Part shown: positions 27,175-36,983 of the stretch, piece by piece
How positions within the stretch are numbered: position 1 is the stretch's first letter
How the letters are laid out: each line of letters begins with the position of its first letter
Assembly (NCBI GenBank): GCA_035578155.1
Contig: JAPWDM010000035.1
Coordinates: forward strand, 667,001 to 731,000
Direction: 5' to 3'
Length of the DNA stretch: 64,000 nt
Source of the DNA: Brachynemurus nebulosus
Taxonomy: Eukaryota; Arthropoda; Insecta; Neuroptera; Myrmeleontidae
Position numbers and translations under genes: made by a program
The notes under the pieces: model-generated
What the model was told of the DNA's origin: nothing
Seen by the model: only the letters and a program-made list of their open reading frames with translations
Database searches by the model: none

Positions 27175-27592
27175 GTTACGTTCGTTGCCGAGTCGTAACA
27201 ATAAAAAATAAATTTTATTTTTAATATTTACAAAGTTTTATTTTGACGGATTTCAATTGTTACAAATATTTCTATGCAATTATGGTACAAACTCCAAAAG
27301 ACTAATCGGTAGCTTGGCGGAGCCACGTATTTATACTTTTGTTTCAATGTTCTAGAATATTCGTTGTGCTTATTAAGCTTTTGGTTTTAATTTACATTTT
27401 GTGCTCAGCCAAACTATTACAAATGTAATATAATGTTTAAGTTAAAATTGCTTATTAAACACTGAAATATAATATTATTATTATTATTTAAAAATTGTTT
27501 GCTTTAGATAGGGAAATATTATAATTGATAATAAAGTGCTGATCTAATTAATAATATATTATATTAAGATGCATTATTCCAGGAACGTAACT
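27174..27592 (-). repeat. 3' LTR of copy 2
   Basis: The ends are agttac and gtaact on the + strand, so the LTR has a short perfect inverted repeat. On the - strand a TATA box (gtataaatacgtgg) lies near 27330, followed by the AT-rich R/U5 region with AATAAA-type signals. It pairs with 34385-34808. The env reading frame runs into its first bases. Confidence 0.92.
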
Positions 27593-29156
27593 CCTCCCCA
27601 CGGAAGTGCCGGCCATAGAAGTTTCGCTTCTTGGGCAGGTGCTGACGGAGTATAGCTGACTCGTATCGGCTGATTATATTTCTTGGTATATTTGCGTCTG
27701 ATTATGTAGATTGTTGTTAATAATACCATAGTAATGGATCCCATTATGATGTAATACATCGTTGTTATATGGAAGGTTCCTTGCTGTTTCATTAGGTGAA
27801 TTTCCTTCGTGTTTTTGATGTGGAAATTTTCTAGCTTCTTGAGATTAAGTTTTGTTTCGACGTTGGAAACGTTGACTTGAAGGTTGTAGGTAGGTATGAG
27901 ATGAACTTCACTCCAAGATTGTGTTGTTTGACTTTTGTATTCCATTTGGTTTACTTTTACTGAGCAGTTGTCGAAGTGATTATAACTGTTCCAGTTACGT
28001 TACGATTTTCCATACCACAGGTGGATGTCAGGTTTATTCCTTGTGAATTTTTTATAATGATGTAGTTATTTTGCAGTTGCTTGATTTCGGAGACGTTGTC
28101 GTATTCCACGTATGTGCATCTACCATGTTGATTGAGTAAAAGTTTTCCTAAACATTCTGAATGTTTCATTTTCGTGCTGATTCTTTTGGTTCACATATGT
28201 AGATTTGTTCAATTTTTGGGCATGCTTTATCGACCAAATACAATTGATGCTCGTCAAAAATGGCATATTGGTATGGGATTTTTATCGTTTTTAGGTTAAT
28301 ATTAGGTATAGGTTCTAAATAAGTAAGTGAGAATTTGTTTAGGAAGAATCTGGGTATACGGATATTGAAAATAATGTTTGAATCATTGTAATAGGCTTGC
28401 AGACTTAAAAATTCGTAGACTTTGATATGATATGATGGGTATGCCTTGGGTTTTTAAGAGGTTAAAGGCGTGCTTTAATTCTGATGGTAAGAGGATAGGT
28501 TTGGAAATTATACTGAGTTTGACCAAATTTATTGATTGAATAATATCTTTAACGTGATCGTTAAGCGTATCAATATTAAAATTTATCTGATTAATATATT
28601 GTATGAAAACGAAATAATTTAGATCTTTTGAAATGTTTCGAAAATAACTACTTATTACGTTTTGCTACTCGTTTATGTGTTTTGAAATATTTTTGAATCG
28701 TTTGATCATTTGTGAATTGATAGTTGTTCGTCTGTTCAATTGGTCTGTTATTTTATTTTGATTTGTCCGTAATAAGTCGATGTCTTTATTAATGCGTAAA
28801 GCGTCTTCGTTATCCATGTTACCAGAAATTTGTTTGATTATCGAGCCTAAACCGTTAATGAGCCCAAGTTTTACTAATCTTCCTGGGAGTAAAATTTTAA
28901 GATTATTTTTGAGCTGAGTAAATTTTAAATTAATAATGTTTTGAATTTGTTTTGTATGTTCGTTTTTTGGGATTAAATTGATTGAATTTTCAATATTGTC
29001 CAAATTTTCTTTATAGTCATTTAAATTTATGATATGAATGTAGTGATCATATGTTTTTGTGACTAGGGCCTGGCCTAGGTTCATCATTAACAGGCCTGGG
29101 TTATGGGTCAGGTCGTTTATTTCGATCCTCTGAGTCCGAACTGTCGTTGTCATCAA
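27574..29156 (-). pseudogene. Errantivirus-like Env, frameshifted
   Basis: The first open piece (29156-28665) overlaps the end of the integrase frame by 56 bp in a different frame. It includes the region before the fusion subunit and the segment GLINGLGSIIKQISGNMDN, the conserved fusion-peptide-like stretch of F-type envelope proteins. The preceding cleavage site is degraded: the residues are R-L-V-K followed by Leu rather than a terminal Arg. Stops interrupt 28664-28170. A piece with Cys residues (28169-27957) is followed after a frameshift by the C-terminal piece (27945-27574). That piece has a membrane span of about 20 residues (YYIIMGSITMVLLTTIYII) and a basic tail. Not translatable as one protein. 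Confidence 0.82.
27593..27602 (-). other. Polypurine tract
   Basis: On the - strand the 10-mer cgtggggagg directly precedes the LTR start agttacg. A purine run at this position primes plus-strand DNA synthesis in LTR elements. Confidence 0.8.
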
Positions 29157-30697
29157 TAACCTGCAATTTACGAGGTCGTTTTAATTTTTGTTTGTGGAGT
29201 TTCCTATTCTTGATATCCGTCACGGTTATCTTTTTGTTTTGTTTAATAATGGTTTGTTTGAATTTTGGGTGTAATTTATTGTCGCGTTTATTTTCGGTGT
29301 AGTATGCGGTTGTACTGGGTGCGTATGTAAGTAGTTCGTGTCGATTTTGATTAAGCTTAAAAATTTTTTCGCGTTTTTTCTGAAGCACGTATTCGTTTAC
29401 TTTATCGTATAATTGTTGCTGATTTTCTTGTAAATTTTTCAAATTCGGGTTTAACTGAATATCATATTTTCTGCCAAAGAATAATTCATAGGGTGTAAAT
29501 TTTGTGCTTGAATGTATTGAATGATTGCTTGCAAGAGCTTCATTTTTGGACTTTCATGTTTCAAGAAATTTTCATAATCGTTACGGATTAAGCGATAAAT
29601 TTCCAAAAGGGTAGAGTGGAATCTTTCGATAGGAGTTTGAATTTGAACTTCTAATAGAGGTGATATGTAAGTTTATGTTGTATTGCTCACAAAATTGTTT
29701 AAACTATAGAATCAAAGCTTTTCTCTGAATCGACTACAAGTGTTTTCGGTCTACCGTATGCTGCTATAAATTTAGTTAATTTTTTCAATTATATGTGTAC
29801 TGTTTCGACTTTCGATTGTGTATCCTTGTCCAAATTTCGAGAATTTATCAATTATAGTGAAAATTATTAATTTATCTAAGAAGAATAAGTCACAGTGTAC
29901 AATGTCGAGAGGTTTACCGGGTGTTTGTGTGATTTGAAATTTTTGTTTGAGTGGTTGGCGATCATATTTGTTCTCATTGCAAATTTTATAATTAGTTATG
30001 AAATAAGAAATTTTTGATTTCATTTGTGGAAAGAAGTATTCCCGTTTTAAATGTGCGATAGTTTCAGTTATGCCTCGGTGGTTACTGCTTTTATGGTAAT
30101 CCGAAATAATTTTTTCTTGTTCGTCGTCATCTTCGACGTGGGTTACTATTTTGGTACATCTTATTAACCTAAATTGTTTCCCTTGAGAGAAATATTCCGA
30201 ATAGACTTCTTGAATTTTGTTAAATAAATTATCATCAGAACAATAAATGGGTGTTAATTTTTTCGGTGGAACGAATTGTTTAAAAATATCGATTAATACT
30301 TCTTCATCATAATATGGAAGTTGAACGGTATGTCGTTTTTTAGTTTTGAATAAGACTTTTATTTTTACTTGTGATCTGTTACTAACTTGCTCGAAAATTA
30401 ATTGATGATTAAAACCGTTAAATGAGTTTTCTGATATTGGTATAAAAGAAGAATCGTCTTCGTCGGCGCTGTGTGCTGTTTGATCGTCTGTTGTGTGTTG
30501 CGTCACGTGTGTGGAAGTGTTACTTTCGGTTTCGTATATGTTTATGTCAGGGATTTGAACTCGGGAAAGGGCATCAGCGTTGGTGTTAAACTTTCCGGGT
30601 TTATGTACTATTTCGTAATCAAATTCCTCTAATTTAAGCCCCCAGAGGACTAATTTACTATTAGGCTGCTTGAGGGACATTAACCACGTCAAGGAGC
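29101..30697 (-). pseudogene. Integrase, frameshifted
   Basis: The main open piece is 30692-29772. It starts in the last part of RNase H ([14 protein letters not shown], then HKPGKFNTNADALSRV), then has a linker and the zinc-binding domain (SDYHKSSNHRG...ITNYKICNENK). There the first Cys of the HHCC set is replaced by Tyr. The first catalytic Asp lies in DIVHCDLFF. Downstream the second Asp region (VVDSEKSFDSI near 29735) and the Glu region (IERFHSTLLE near 29630) are in other frames. The C-terminal piece (29442-29101) is Lys- and Gln-rich and follows an in-frame ELFFGRKYDI. Confidence 0.82.
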
Positions 30698-32119
30698 TTG
30701 TGATCCGTTATAATTTTAAACTTTCTGCCGAACAAATAAGGGCGAAAGTATTTTGTTGCCCATACTATGGCAAGTAGTTCTTTTTCAATGGTTGAGTACT
30801 TTTGTTCGGTATCCGCCAGAGTCCTACTAGCGTAACATACTGGACGGTCGTGTCCAATTGGTCCCTGAGATAGCATAGCTCCTAAAGCTACATTACTAGC
30901 ATCTGTTGTTAAAATGAAATTTTTTGTAAAATCCGGATAAGCTAAAATTGGATCGTCTGTTAATAAATTTTTACAAGTTTCAAATGTTTTAGTGTATTCG
31001 GGTGTTAATTTGACGCTTTCTCCATTTTTTAAACATTTTGTCATTGGTTTAACTATACGCGCGAAATCTTTTATAAATTTTCTATAATACCCTAGTAGAC
31101 CTAGGAAGATTTTTATTTCCTTTTGCGTTTTGGGAATTGGAGAATTCTTAATTGCTTTTATCTTGTCTGGATTGGGTTTGACTCCGTTTTCTGAGACTAT
31201 ATGTCCGAGAAAGGCTACCTCGCGGTGTAAAAATTCGCATTTGTCCAATTGGACTTTCAAATTGGCTTTTCGTAATTTCTCGAAGACCTTTTCAAGATTT
31301 TCTACGTGTTCTTGTAAAGAGGTGGGAAATACTATTATATCGTCCATATAGACCAAACAACTTGTACCCTGCAATTCTCTAAGGACGTTGTCCATTACCC
31401 TCTGGCATGTTGACGAGGCGTTTTTAAGGCCAAAGGGCATTCTAACATACTCGTAGTGTCCCCCTTCTACAATAAAAGCGGTTTTTGGTATGTCTTTAGG
31501 GTGAACCTCAATTTGATGGAACCCGCTCGCGAGATCTAATGTGGAGAAATACATACAACGACCTATCTAGTATGTCGGTGATGTTGGGAAGCGGATATCT
31601 ATCATCGATGGTCTTGTCGTTCAATTTTCTATAATCAACGACCAGTCTCCATTTCTTTTTACCACTGGTGTCCGTTTTCTTCGGGACTCTCCAGATAGGT
31701 GAAGACCATGGTGAATAGCTAGGATGTATTATGCCCTGTTTTAATAGCTGGTCTATTTGCCTACGAACTTCTTCGCGATGAATTTCCGGGTATCTATACG
31801 ATTTAGTGTATAGTGGAACGTCGTCAGTAGTAGTAATTCTGTGTTTAATTTCGTTTGTAAATGTAAGATCTTGGTTTTCTTTAAGAAAAATGTCTTCATA
31901 TTGACGACAGACATTGACAATGGCTCCACGTTCTTCGTTGTTTAAGTGATGTATACATATTAGATTTTCTATTTCTGTTTTACTATTAGGATATTCAGTA
32001 TTTATTTGACTTTCGTCAAACTGGACAATTTCGTGATTTAATAATTCTGCTTTTAAGGGTTGTTCAATAAAAAGTAATTGGTCTTGATCGGTAAGGTTTA
32101 TAGCGGTAGCGACAATGTG
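30661..32119 (-). pseudogene. Reverse transcriptase and RNase H, broken
   Basis: An in-frame TGA at 32119-32117 ends the protease frame; the same frame then stays open through the RT N-terminus (YPEIHREEVRRQIDQLL, then SPWSSPIWRVPKK). A frameshift occurs near 31564, and the catalytic half follows as the open piece 31554-30661. It shows [23 protein letters not shown] and the catalytic LVYMDDIIV, then the RNase H landmarks [31 protein letters not shown] and IITDHK. A further frameshift near 30697 leads into the integrase piece. The catalytic residues are present; the frame is not. Confidence 0.9.
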
Positions 32120-32680
32120 TCAATATCTGGATAGATAAATGTCTTCGGGAATAAGTATTTTCTTATTTACATAAGTATTTTTTAAGAAAATTTCTCCGTT
32201 TTTAATATCTACGGGTAGCTTAATGAGTTGTTTTGTGAACGGTGGAATTGAATATTTTCCCGACATGAAATTCGGTTTAAACGACAAATTTATAATTGAG
32301 TTTTCTGTTTTCAATTGTTTGTTTGTAATATCTATTTGCGCGTTAAGTTTTTCAAGCGTATCTAAGCCTATTAATCCATCGAAATATTTATGGAATCGAA
32401 AAATTAAAAGTTCTATACTATCCTGAGGTTGACTGAATTCTTTGAACATAAGTAAAATTACTTTTTTGTCTAATTTATAAGTATTTAAAACAGCTTTGAT
32501 TTCTATTGGATCTATTTGGATTGTATTGTTCGGGTCAATATATTCAGGGTTGATAAATGAGTAGGATGCTCCTGTATCAATAAGGAATTTTAATAAGGAA
32601 CCGGATGGGGATCTAGTGTTAATGTAGGGTAGTGTGTTTGCATGTACGTTCTGGTGTATGTAACCATATTGTGGTCCCAA
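32120..32680 (-). CDS. Retropepsin-type aspartic protease (pol N-terminus)
   Basis: The frame overlaps the end of gag by about 90 bp and lies in the -1 frame relative to it, so pol is expected to be made by -1 ribosomal frameshifting in the overlap, as in gypsy-type elements. Residues LLKFLIDTGASYSFI hold the catalytic D-T-G-A, and FHKYFDGLIGLDTLEKL is the second conserved retropepsin-like region of this clade. A nonsense codon after YLSRY ends the open frame; the continuing homology beyond it shows that this stop is a mutation, not the natural end of pol. The protease itself appears intact. Confidence 0.8.
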   Translation of the reverse strand: MGPQYGYIHQNVHANTLPYINTRSPSGSLLKFLIDTGASYSFINPEYIDPNNTIQIDPIEIKAVLNTYKLDKKVILLMFKEFSQPQDSIELLIFRFHKYFDGLIGLDTLEKLNAQIDITNKQLKTENSIINLSFKPNFMSGKYSIPPFTKQLIKLPVDIKNGEIFLKNTYVNKKILIPEDIYLSRY

Positions 32681-33957
32681 GTGTATTGAAAATTTGATTC
32701 GTCTATTTCGTCAGTTGTTTCGTGTGTACCGTCATCTGTGTTATCAATAGTTTGATTGTATTGGTCATTGTCTATTTCTTCGTAAAATTGATCTAAATTT
32801 TGAAAATTTTGTTCTTCTACATTGTGTAACTCTTCGCTTCGAAAAGTAGGTTTCGACATTGATTTAAAGAAAGGATTTTGATTCTGTGATTGGTTATGTT
32901 GTGGTGCTCTAATACTAAGTCTGTTACTACCAATTTCCATTGCTTGTGGTCTGTAATTTACAGACGGACGTGTTGACTGAATTGATTTTGATGAACTAGG
33001 TTGTGGAAATTGTCTTTGTCGTGGAGGTTGTGAATTAAATTGTTGGTGATGATATTGAATCGGTGGATATGGGGATCTAAATTGTGTTATTGGTTTAGGT
33101 GGATATAATTGGTTGATTTTGTGTTTATTTACAGTTATTTGTGTATTTTGCTTAGTGTAGTAAATGTTTTGTTCGTTAATACAGTATGAGAAGGCTTCGG
33201 AAAGGGTGGTAGGTTTCATAGCTCGGATGGTAGATCCAAGGGGTTCTTTTAGTCCTGATAAAAATACATTTAAGCACATTTCTGAATATAACATTAATTT
33301 TGAATTTTTTACAGCCGGATTAGTTTCATGTATTCTGTGACTCGACATTGTAGAAAGAATTTCGATTACATTACTATAAAAGCTTTCTATTGTTAAATTT
33401 CCTTGTTTTAAGTTATGAAGATCTTTAATAAAACTCGTTTCGTTTCTTTTGTCTGAGTAGTGTGTAATTAAATTGTTTTTAATTTCGACCCAGTCGATGG
33501 GAGTTCCGTACATATTGAGTACCTCGTTTGCATTTTCTATTATTTTATTTCGTATAGCTCTAACTAATAATTTGCCATAGCTAGTACCATTAGCTGTGGG
33601 GATGAAACTTAAAATTTCCTCCACGTTATTTAAGAAATCGTATAAAGTTCTTTTGTTTCCGTCAAAATTTGGTAGGTCTTTAATAGCATCTGGAATTCTT
33701 AAAGAATTAAATATGTCTGTTGAGGTAGTCATTGTAATATTATTTATATTATTATTATTATTTGAACTATTTGAATTACTTTTCTCTAAATTATTATCGT
33801 TTATATTATTATCGTTATTTTCTAAAACTAAAATTGACTGACTAACACTGGACAACTCAATATTATCTCCGTCTACTGCGGCGCTAATACTATTGGAAGT
33901 CTCTGATTTTTGATAGGGATTGGATCGTAAGGAAAGGAGTTTGTTTTTAATTGGCAT
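32590..33957 (-). CDS. Errantivirus-like Gag
   Basis: A 455-codon open frame from the ATG at 33957 (MPIKNKLLSLRSNPY) to the stop at 32590; the frame extends nine codons further upstream but only to a TTG. The N-terminal part has Ser/Asn-rich stretches with poly-Asn near residues 58-81. The middle is the capsid-like region (FNSLRIPDAIKDLPNFDGN, later FLSGLKEPLGSTIRAMKP). The C-terminal part is rich in Gln, Pro and Asn and lacks any CCHC zinc knuckle, as is usual for errantivirus Gag. This is the only large gene of the element without a visible break. Confidence 0.88.
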   Translation of the reverse strand: MPIKNKLLSLRSNPYQKSETSNSISAAVDGDNIELSSVSQSILVLENNDNNINDNNLEKSNSNSSNNNNNINNITMTTSTDIFNSLRIPDAIKDLPNFDGNKRTLYDFLNNVEEILSFIPTANGTSYGKLLVRAIRNKIIENANEVLNMYGTPIDWVEIKNNLITHYSDKRNETSFIKDLHNLKQGNLTIESFYSNVIEILSTMSSHRIHETNPAVKNSKLMLYSEMCLNVFLSGLKEPLGSTIRAMKPTTLSEAFSYCINEQNIYYTKQNTQITVNKHKINQLYPPKPITQFRSPYPPIQYHHQQFNSQPPRQRQFPQPSSSKSIQSTRPSVNYRPQAMEIGSNRLSIRAPQHNQSQNQNPFFKSMSKPTFRSEELHNVEEQNFQNLDQFYEEIDNDQYNQTIDNTDDGTHETTDEIDESNFQYTWDHNMVTYTRTYMQTHYPTLTLDPHPVPY

Positions 33958-34048
33958 AGAAAAGCAAAATGATGCGAGCAACAATTGAAAATCGACTTAC
34001 ATGACCCAATGAACAAACATTCCTGAACCGGGATTGTTGTTCCTTGAT

Positions 34049-34312
34049 GATGAACCGTCACCGTTTGGGTACTGCGTTTCCTCGCTGTGATGAACCGTCA
34101 CGTTCAAGAGGACTGCGTGGACGTCTGTTGTAGATGTGTCCCGATGTGTGATAAGCCGTCACTCACTGGAACGATGTTGACGTCCTGTCGTAGCTTCCGT
34201 CCGTAAACGTTTGAAAACGAATTGGATATCCTTGCTCCTCGTGAAGTTGAGTAAACCACTATAACTTGATGAACCGTCAAGTTCGACAATGGATAAGTCA
34301 CGATTAACCGTC
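34049..34312 (-). promoter_or_regulatory. Five-copy motif array in the 5' leader
   Basis: Between the primer-binding site and gag the leader holds five copies of a ~13-bp motif, on + tgatgaaccgtca or close variants, at 34048-34060, 34088-34100, 34149-34161, 34267-34279 and 34300-34312. The third reads tgataagccgtca and the fifth cgattaaccgtcg. All are in the same orientation. The leader of Drosophila gypsy contains a cluster of binding sites for the zinc-finger protein Su(Hw) at the same position, which acts as an insulator. The motif here differs, so the role is only inferred by position. Confidence 0.55.
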
Positions 34313-34367
34313 GAGTACTGTACCACGTCGCGAGTTTAACTACGTTACACAAAGGTGCCAGCCGGAT

Positions 34368-34385
34368 ATCCTACCGACTGCGCCA
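34368..34385 (-). other. Primer-binding site, tRNA-Ser type
   Basis: On the - strand directly after the 5' LTR the sequence is tggcgcagtcggtaggat, 18 bases. It is complementary to a 3' end reading ...accgactgcg-CCA, as in insect serine tRNAs. The first T overlaps the last base of the LTR. Serine tRNA priming is known for errantiviruses of the 17.6/297/ZAM type. Confidence 0.8.
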
Positions 34386-34803
34386 GTTACGTTCGTTGCC
34401 AAGTCGTAACAATAAAAAATAAATTTTATTTTTAATATTTACAAAGTTTTAATTTGACGGATTTCAATTGTTACAAATACTTTTATGCAATTATGGTACA
34501 AACTCCAAAAGACTAATTCGTAGCTTGGTGGAGCCACGTATTTATACTTTTGTTTCAATGTTCTAGAATATTCGTTGTGCTTATTAAGCTTTTGGTTTTA
34601 ATTTACATTTTGTGCTCAGCCAAACTATTACAAATGTAATATAATATTTAAGTTAAAATTGCTTATTAAACACTGAAATATAATATTATTATTATTATTT
34701 AAAAATTGTTTACTTTAGATAAGGAAATATTAAAATTGATAATAAAGTAAAGTGCTGATCTAATTAATAATATATTATATTAAGATACATTATTCCAGGA
34801 ACG

Positions 34804-34808
<5 letters not shown>
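34385..34808 (-). repeat. 5' LTR of copy 2
   Basis: Matches 27174-27592 end to end apart from scattered substitutions and a 5-bp insertion. The TATA-like box on the - strand is near 34540. Both outer and inner ends carry the short inverted repeat agttac/gtaact. Confidence 0.92.

Positions 34809-34860
<52 letters not shown>
34808..34860. repeat. (TA)n microsatellite, right flank of copy 2
   Basis: Continuation of the array at 26956-27174, split by the retroviral insertion. The sequence right after it (aatcgtgttctacggttccgaaaac) matches the text after the (TA)n at 51926-51987, so both sides belong to one family A copy. Confidence 0.95.
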
Positions 34861-34862
<2 letters not shown>

Positions 34863-34945
34863 AACATTTTTTTTTCAGAATCGTGTTCTACGGTTCCGAA
34901 AACAGATAGCGCCTCGTACCGTTCTTGTCGAAAAATTCAACTAAT
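34861..34945 (+). repeat. Family A, segment downstream of the (TA)n
   Basis: Shares 'aatcgtgttctacgg(t/g)tccgaaaac(a/g)gatagcgcc' with 52005-52045. Together with 25690-27174 it forms the host copy into which the retroviral element jumped. Confidence 0.7.
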
Positions 34946-35653
34946 AAAGGGTCTAGCGTCATAAGTATAGTGAAATGGCCCCCGAGAGAAGAGTATGTCA
35001 TTAGAAAATAACACATGGCTTTTGGACCTTGACCTTGAACAGTTCTTGAGATAATGAAGAAAAGTGTAATTTTAAAGGGATTTTTTAAACCTTAACTAAA
35101 TAAGCTAGGGAAATAAACCAAAGTTCAATCTTTAGGGAATGCTTCAAGGAATATTTCCTATATTTTTAGTGATTTTTTATTGAAAAGGGAATAAAAGAAA
35201 TGACAGAATATATTATTTAAATATATATTTCATGTTCCCTTAAAGTGGCAATCACCAAAAAAATATGTAATGTTGATATTCATGAGTACTTATGCCACCA
35301 TAAAACCCATTAAATAAAAATGCGTGCAATACTTTCAAAAAAGAATATTTTTTATTAAAATGTGAACATAAAAATTAACGGCATATATTATTTAGGTACA
35401 TATTTTCTATGGTTCCTTTTAGGTAACAGTTACCAAAAGCTCACATAATGTTACCATTCAGGATTACTTATAGTACCATAATATCCATTAAAAAAAACTG
35501 GTGGAACACTTTCAAAAAAAAAAAATTATTAAAGGTGAACATAAAAAATGACATGACATATATTACAATATCTAGGTACATATTTTATATGGTTTCTTTA
35601 AGATGACAATAACCAAAAACCTATATAATGTTGCCATTCAGGACTTCTTGAAT

Positions 35654-36522
35654 CGATCCATGCAAAAAGGGCTTCAGTCCATTTTTTCCGTAATTTCAGT
35701 TTGAATATGAAACTTTATCTAAGAAGGTAGATACATATTACTATGCGAAATAATAATGTAAATAATAGTATATTGTGCAATAAGTGCGGGAAATTGTCGA
35801 TTGCCCACGAAAGCGAAGTTGAGCGCACGAATGTAGTGAGTGCGCTCATTCGCTTGAGTGGGCAATCGACAATCTCGCACGGGTTGCACATACTATTTTT
35901 TATTACGAATTTGACATACTTTTTTCTATTTTTATTACTATTTTTGACACTTTTATTACTTTTTAAAATAAAATTTTTAAGTGTTCGTCTTTTTTTTCTG
36001 AATTAATTATTGTTTAAATTACTTTGTTGGTGGTTTCTACAGAAATAATTATGAAATATTTATTAAATGAAAAATCAAGAGGCGGCTTTGCGTGTTTTAT
36101 TGTCAATTTGCGTGTGGAAAGTTACCTTCCGCACGCAAAAAAGTATGTGCAAAGAGTGCAGTGGGCAAACAGCTATTTTGCGTACAGAAATGTGTGCGCC
36201 AAGTTAGTACTTCTCCCGCATGAGTAATAAAAAATAATAATGTAATAAAAAATAATATGTGTAATAAAACACTTTTCCATGCAAAAAGGGCTTCAGTCCA
36301 ACAAATATTATAATTTTTTTTTTTTTTTTTTTTTTGACAAACTATGTACAAGAACAGTAATATAGGTAATTCATATGAGTAGTGACAGCATTAGGTACGA
36401 TATAAAAAAAGTTGTTATTGTATTAATATCTTAGGGAACATTAATATCTTAGGGCACAGACAGTTTTTTTTTTTTTCTCAAAAGCACTTATTTAGGACTA
36501 AAGTCCTTTTTGCATGGATCGT
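35654..36522. mobile_element. Inverted-repeat element inserted in the left foldback arm
   Basis: The termini cgatccatgcaaaaaggg and, inverted, cgatccatgcaaaaaggact pair over ~20 bp and then through cagtcc. The foldback repeat unit is interrupted exactly here: 'cattcaggactt' on the left continues with 'acttatattactataaagtc' on the right. An internal partial terminus (ccatgcaaaaagggcttcag at 36276) suggests a tandem or rearranged copy. The interior contains a 134-nt hairpin and several GC-richer inverted blocks. Confidence 0.65.
35765..35898. repeat. Long imperfect hairpin, ~134 nt
   Basis: aatagtat...ttgtgcaa, gtgcgggaaattgtcg, attgcccac and gagcgcac on the left pair in order with gtgcgctc, gtgggcaat, cgacaatctcgcac, ttgcaca and tactatt on the right, around an 11-nt loop. 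The stem is ~60 bp with few mismatches. It may be a terminal-repeat junction of an element or a source of hairpin RNA; no precursor annotation is claimed. Confidence 0.6.
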
Positions 36523-36983
36523 TTCACTTATATTACTATAAAGTCAATTAAAAGAATTTTTTTATTAGAAAACATGAACATAAAAAATGACATTGGTGCA
36601 ACACTTTCAACGACATTATCTACTTACACATATTGCTTAACCCTTACCCAAGTTTGTTATGCAAGAACCGAGGTATTTTGCACAGCAATTCTGTTGTACT
36701 TTTGAATGTAGTTTACAGGATGTGTTGTACTTACAGAATATGTTGGCGGAACTTAAATATAACAAAAATCCCAGAAGGGCAATAAAATGTTTCCTTCTCT
36801 AGTACCTGATCTAATACTAAAAAATGACTGATATTTCCAACATAGAACCTATCCAGCGCCATGTATACATGATATTTGCCGCGAATTGTACGCCCGGATG
36901 AAATTTTGTCAAATATATTTACCGTCAAACATGTACGTGTAGTAATAAATGAGAACAGTGATAACGGCCACTTATAAGTTGTT

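Noticed and set aside
33958..33984. Nine-codon upstream extension of gag
   Set aside because: It would have to start at TTG; the ATG at 33957 is the first Met and suits the family better.
34104..34352. 82-codon frame in the leader of the retroelement
   Set aside because: Lies in the 5' leader between primer-binding site and gag, where these elements have no gene; its residues show no known domain.
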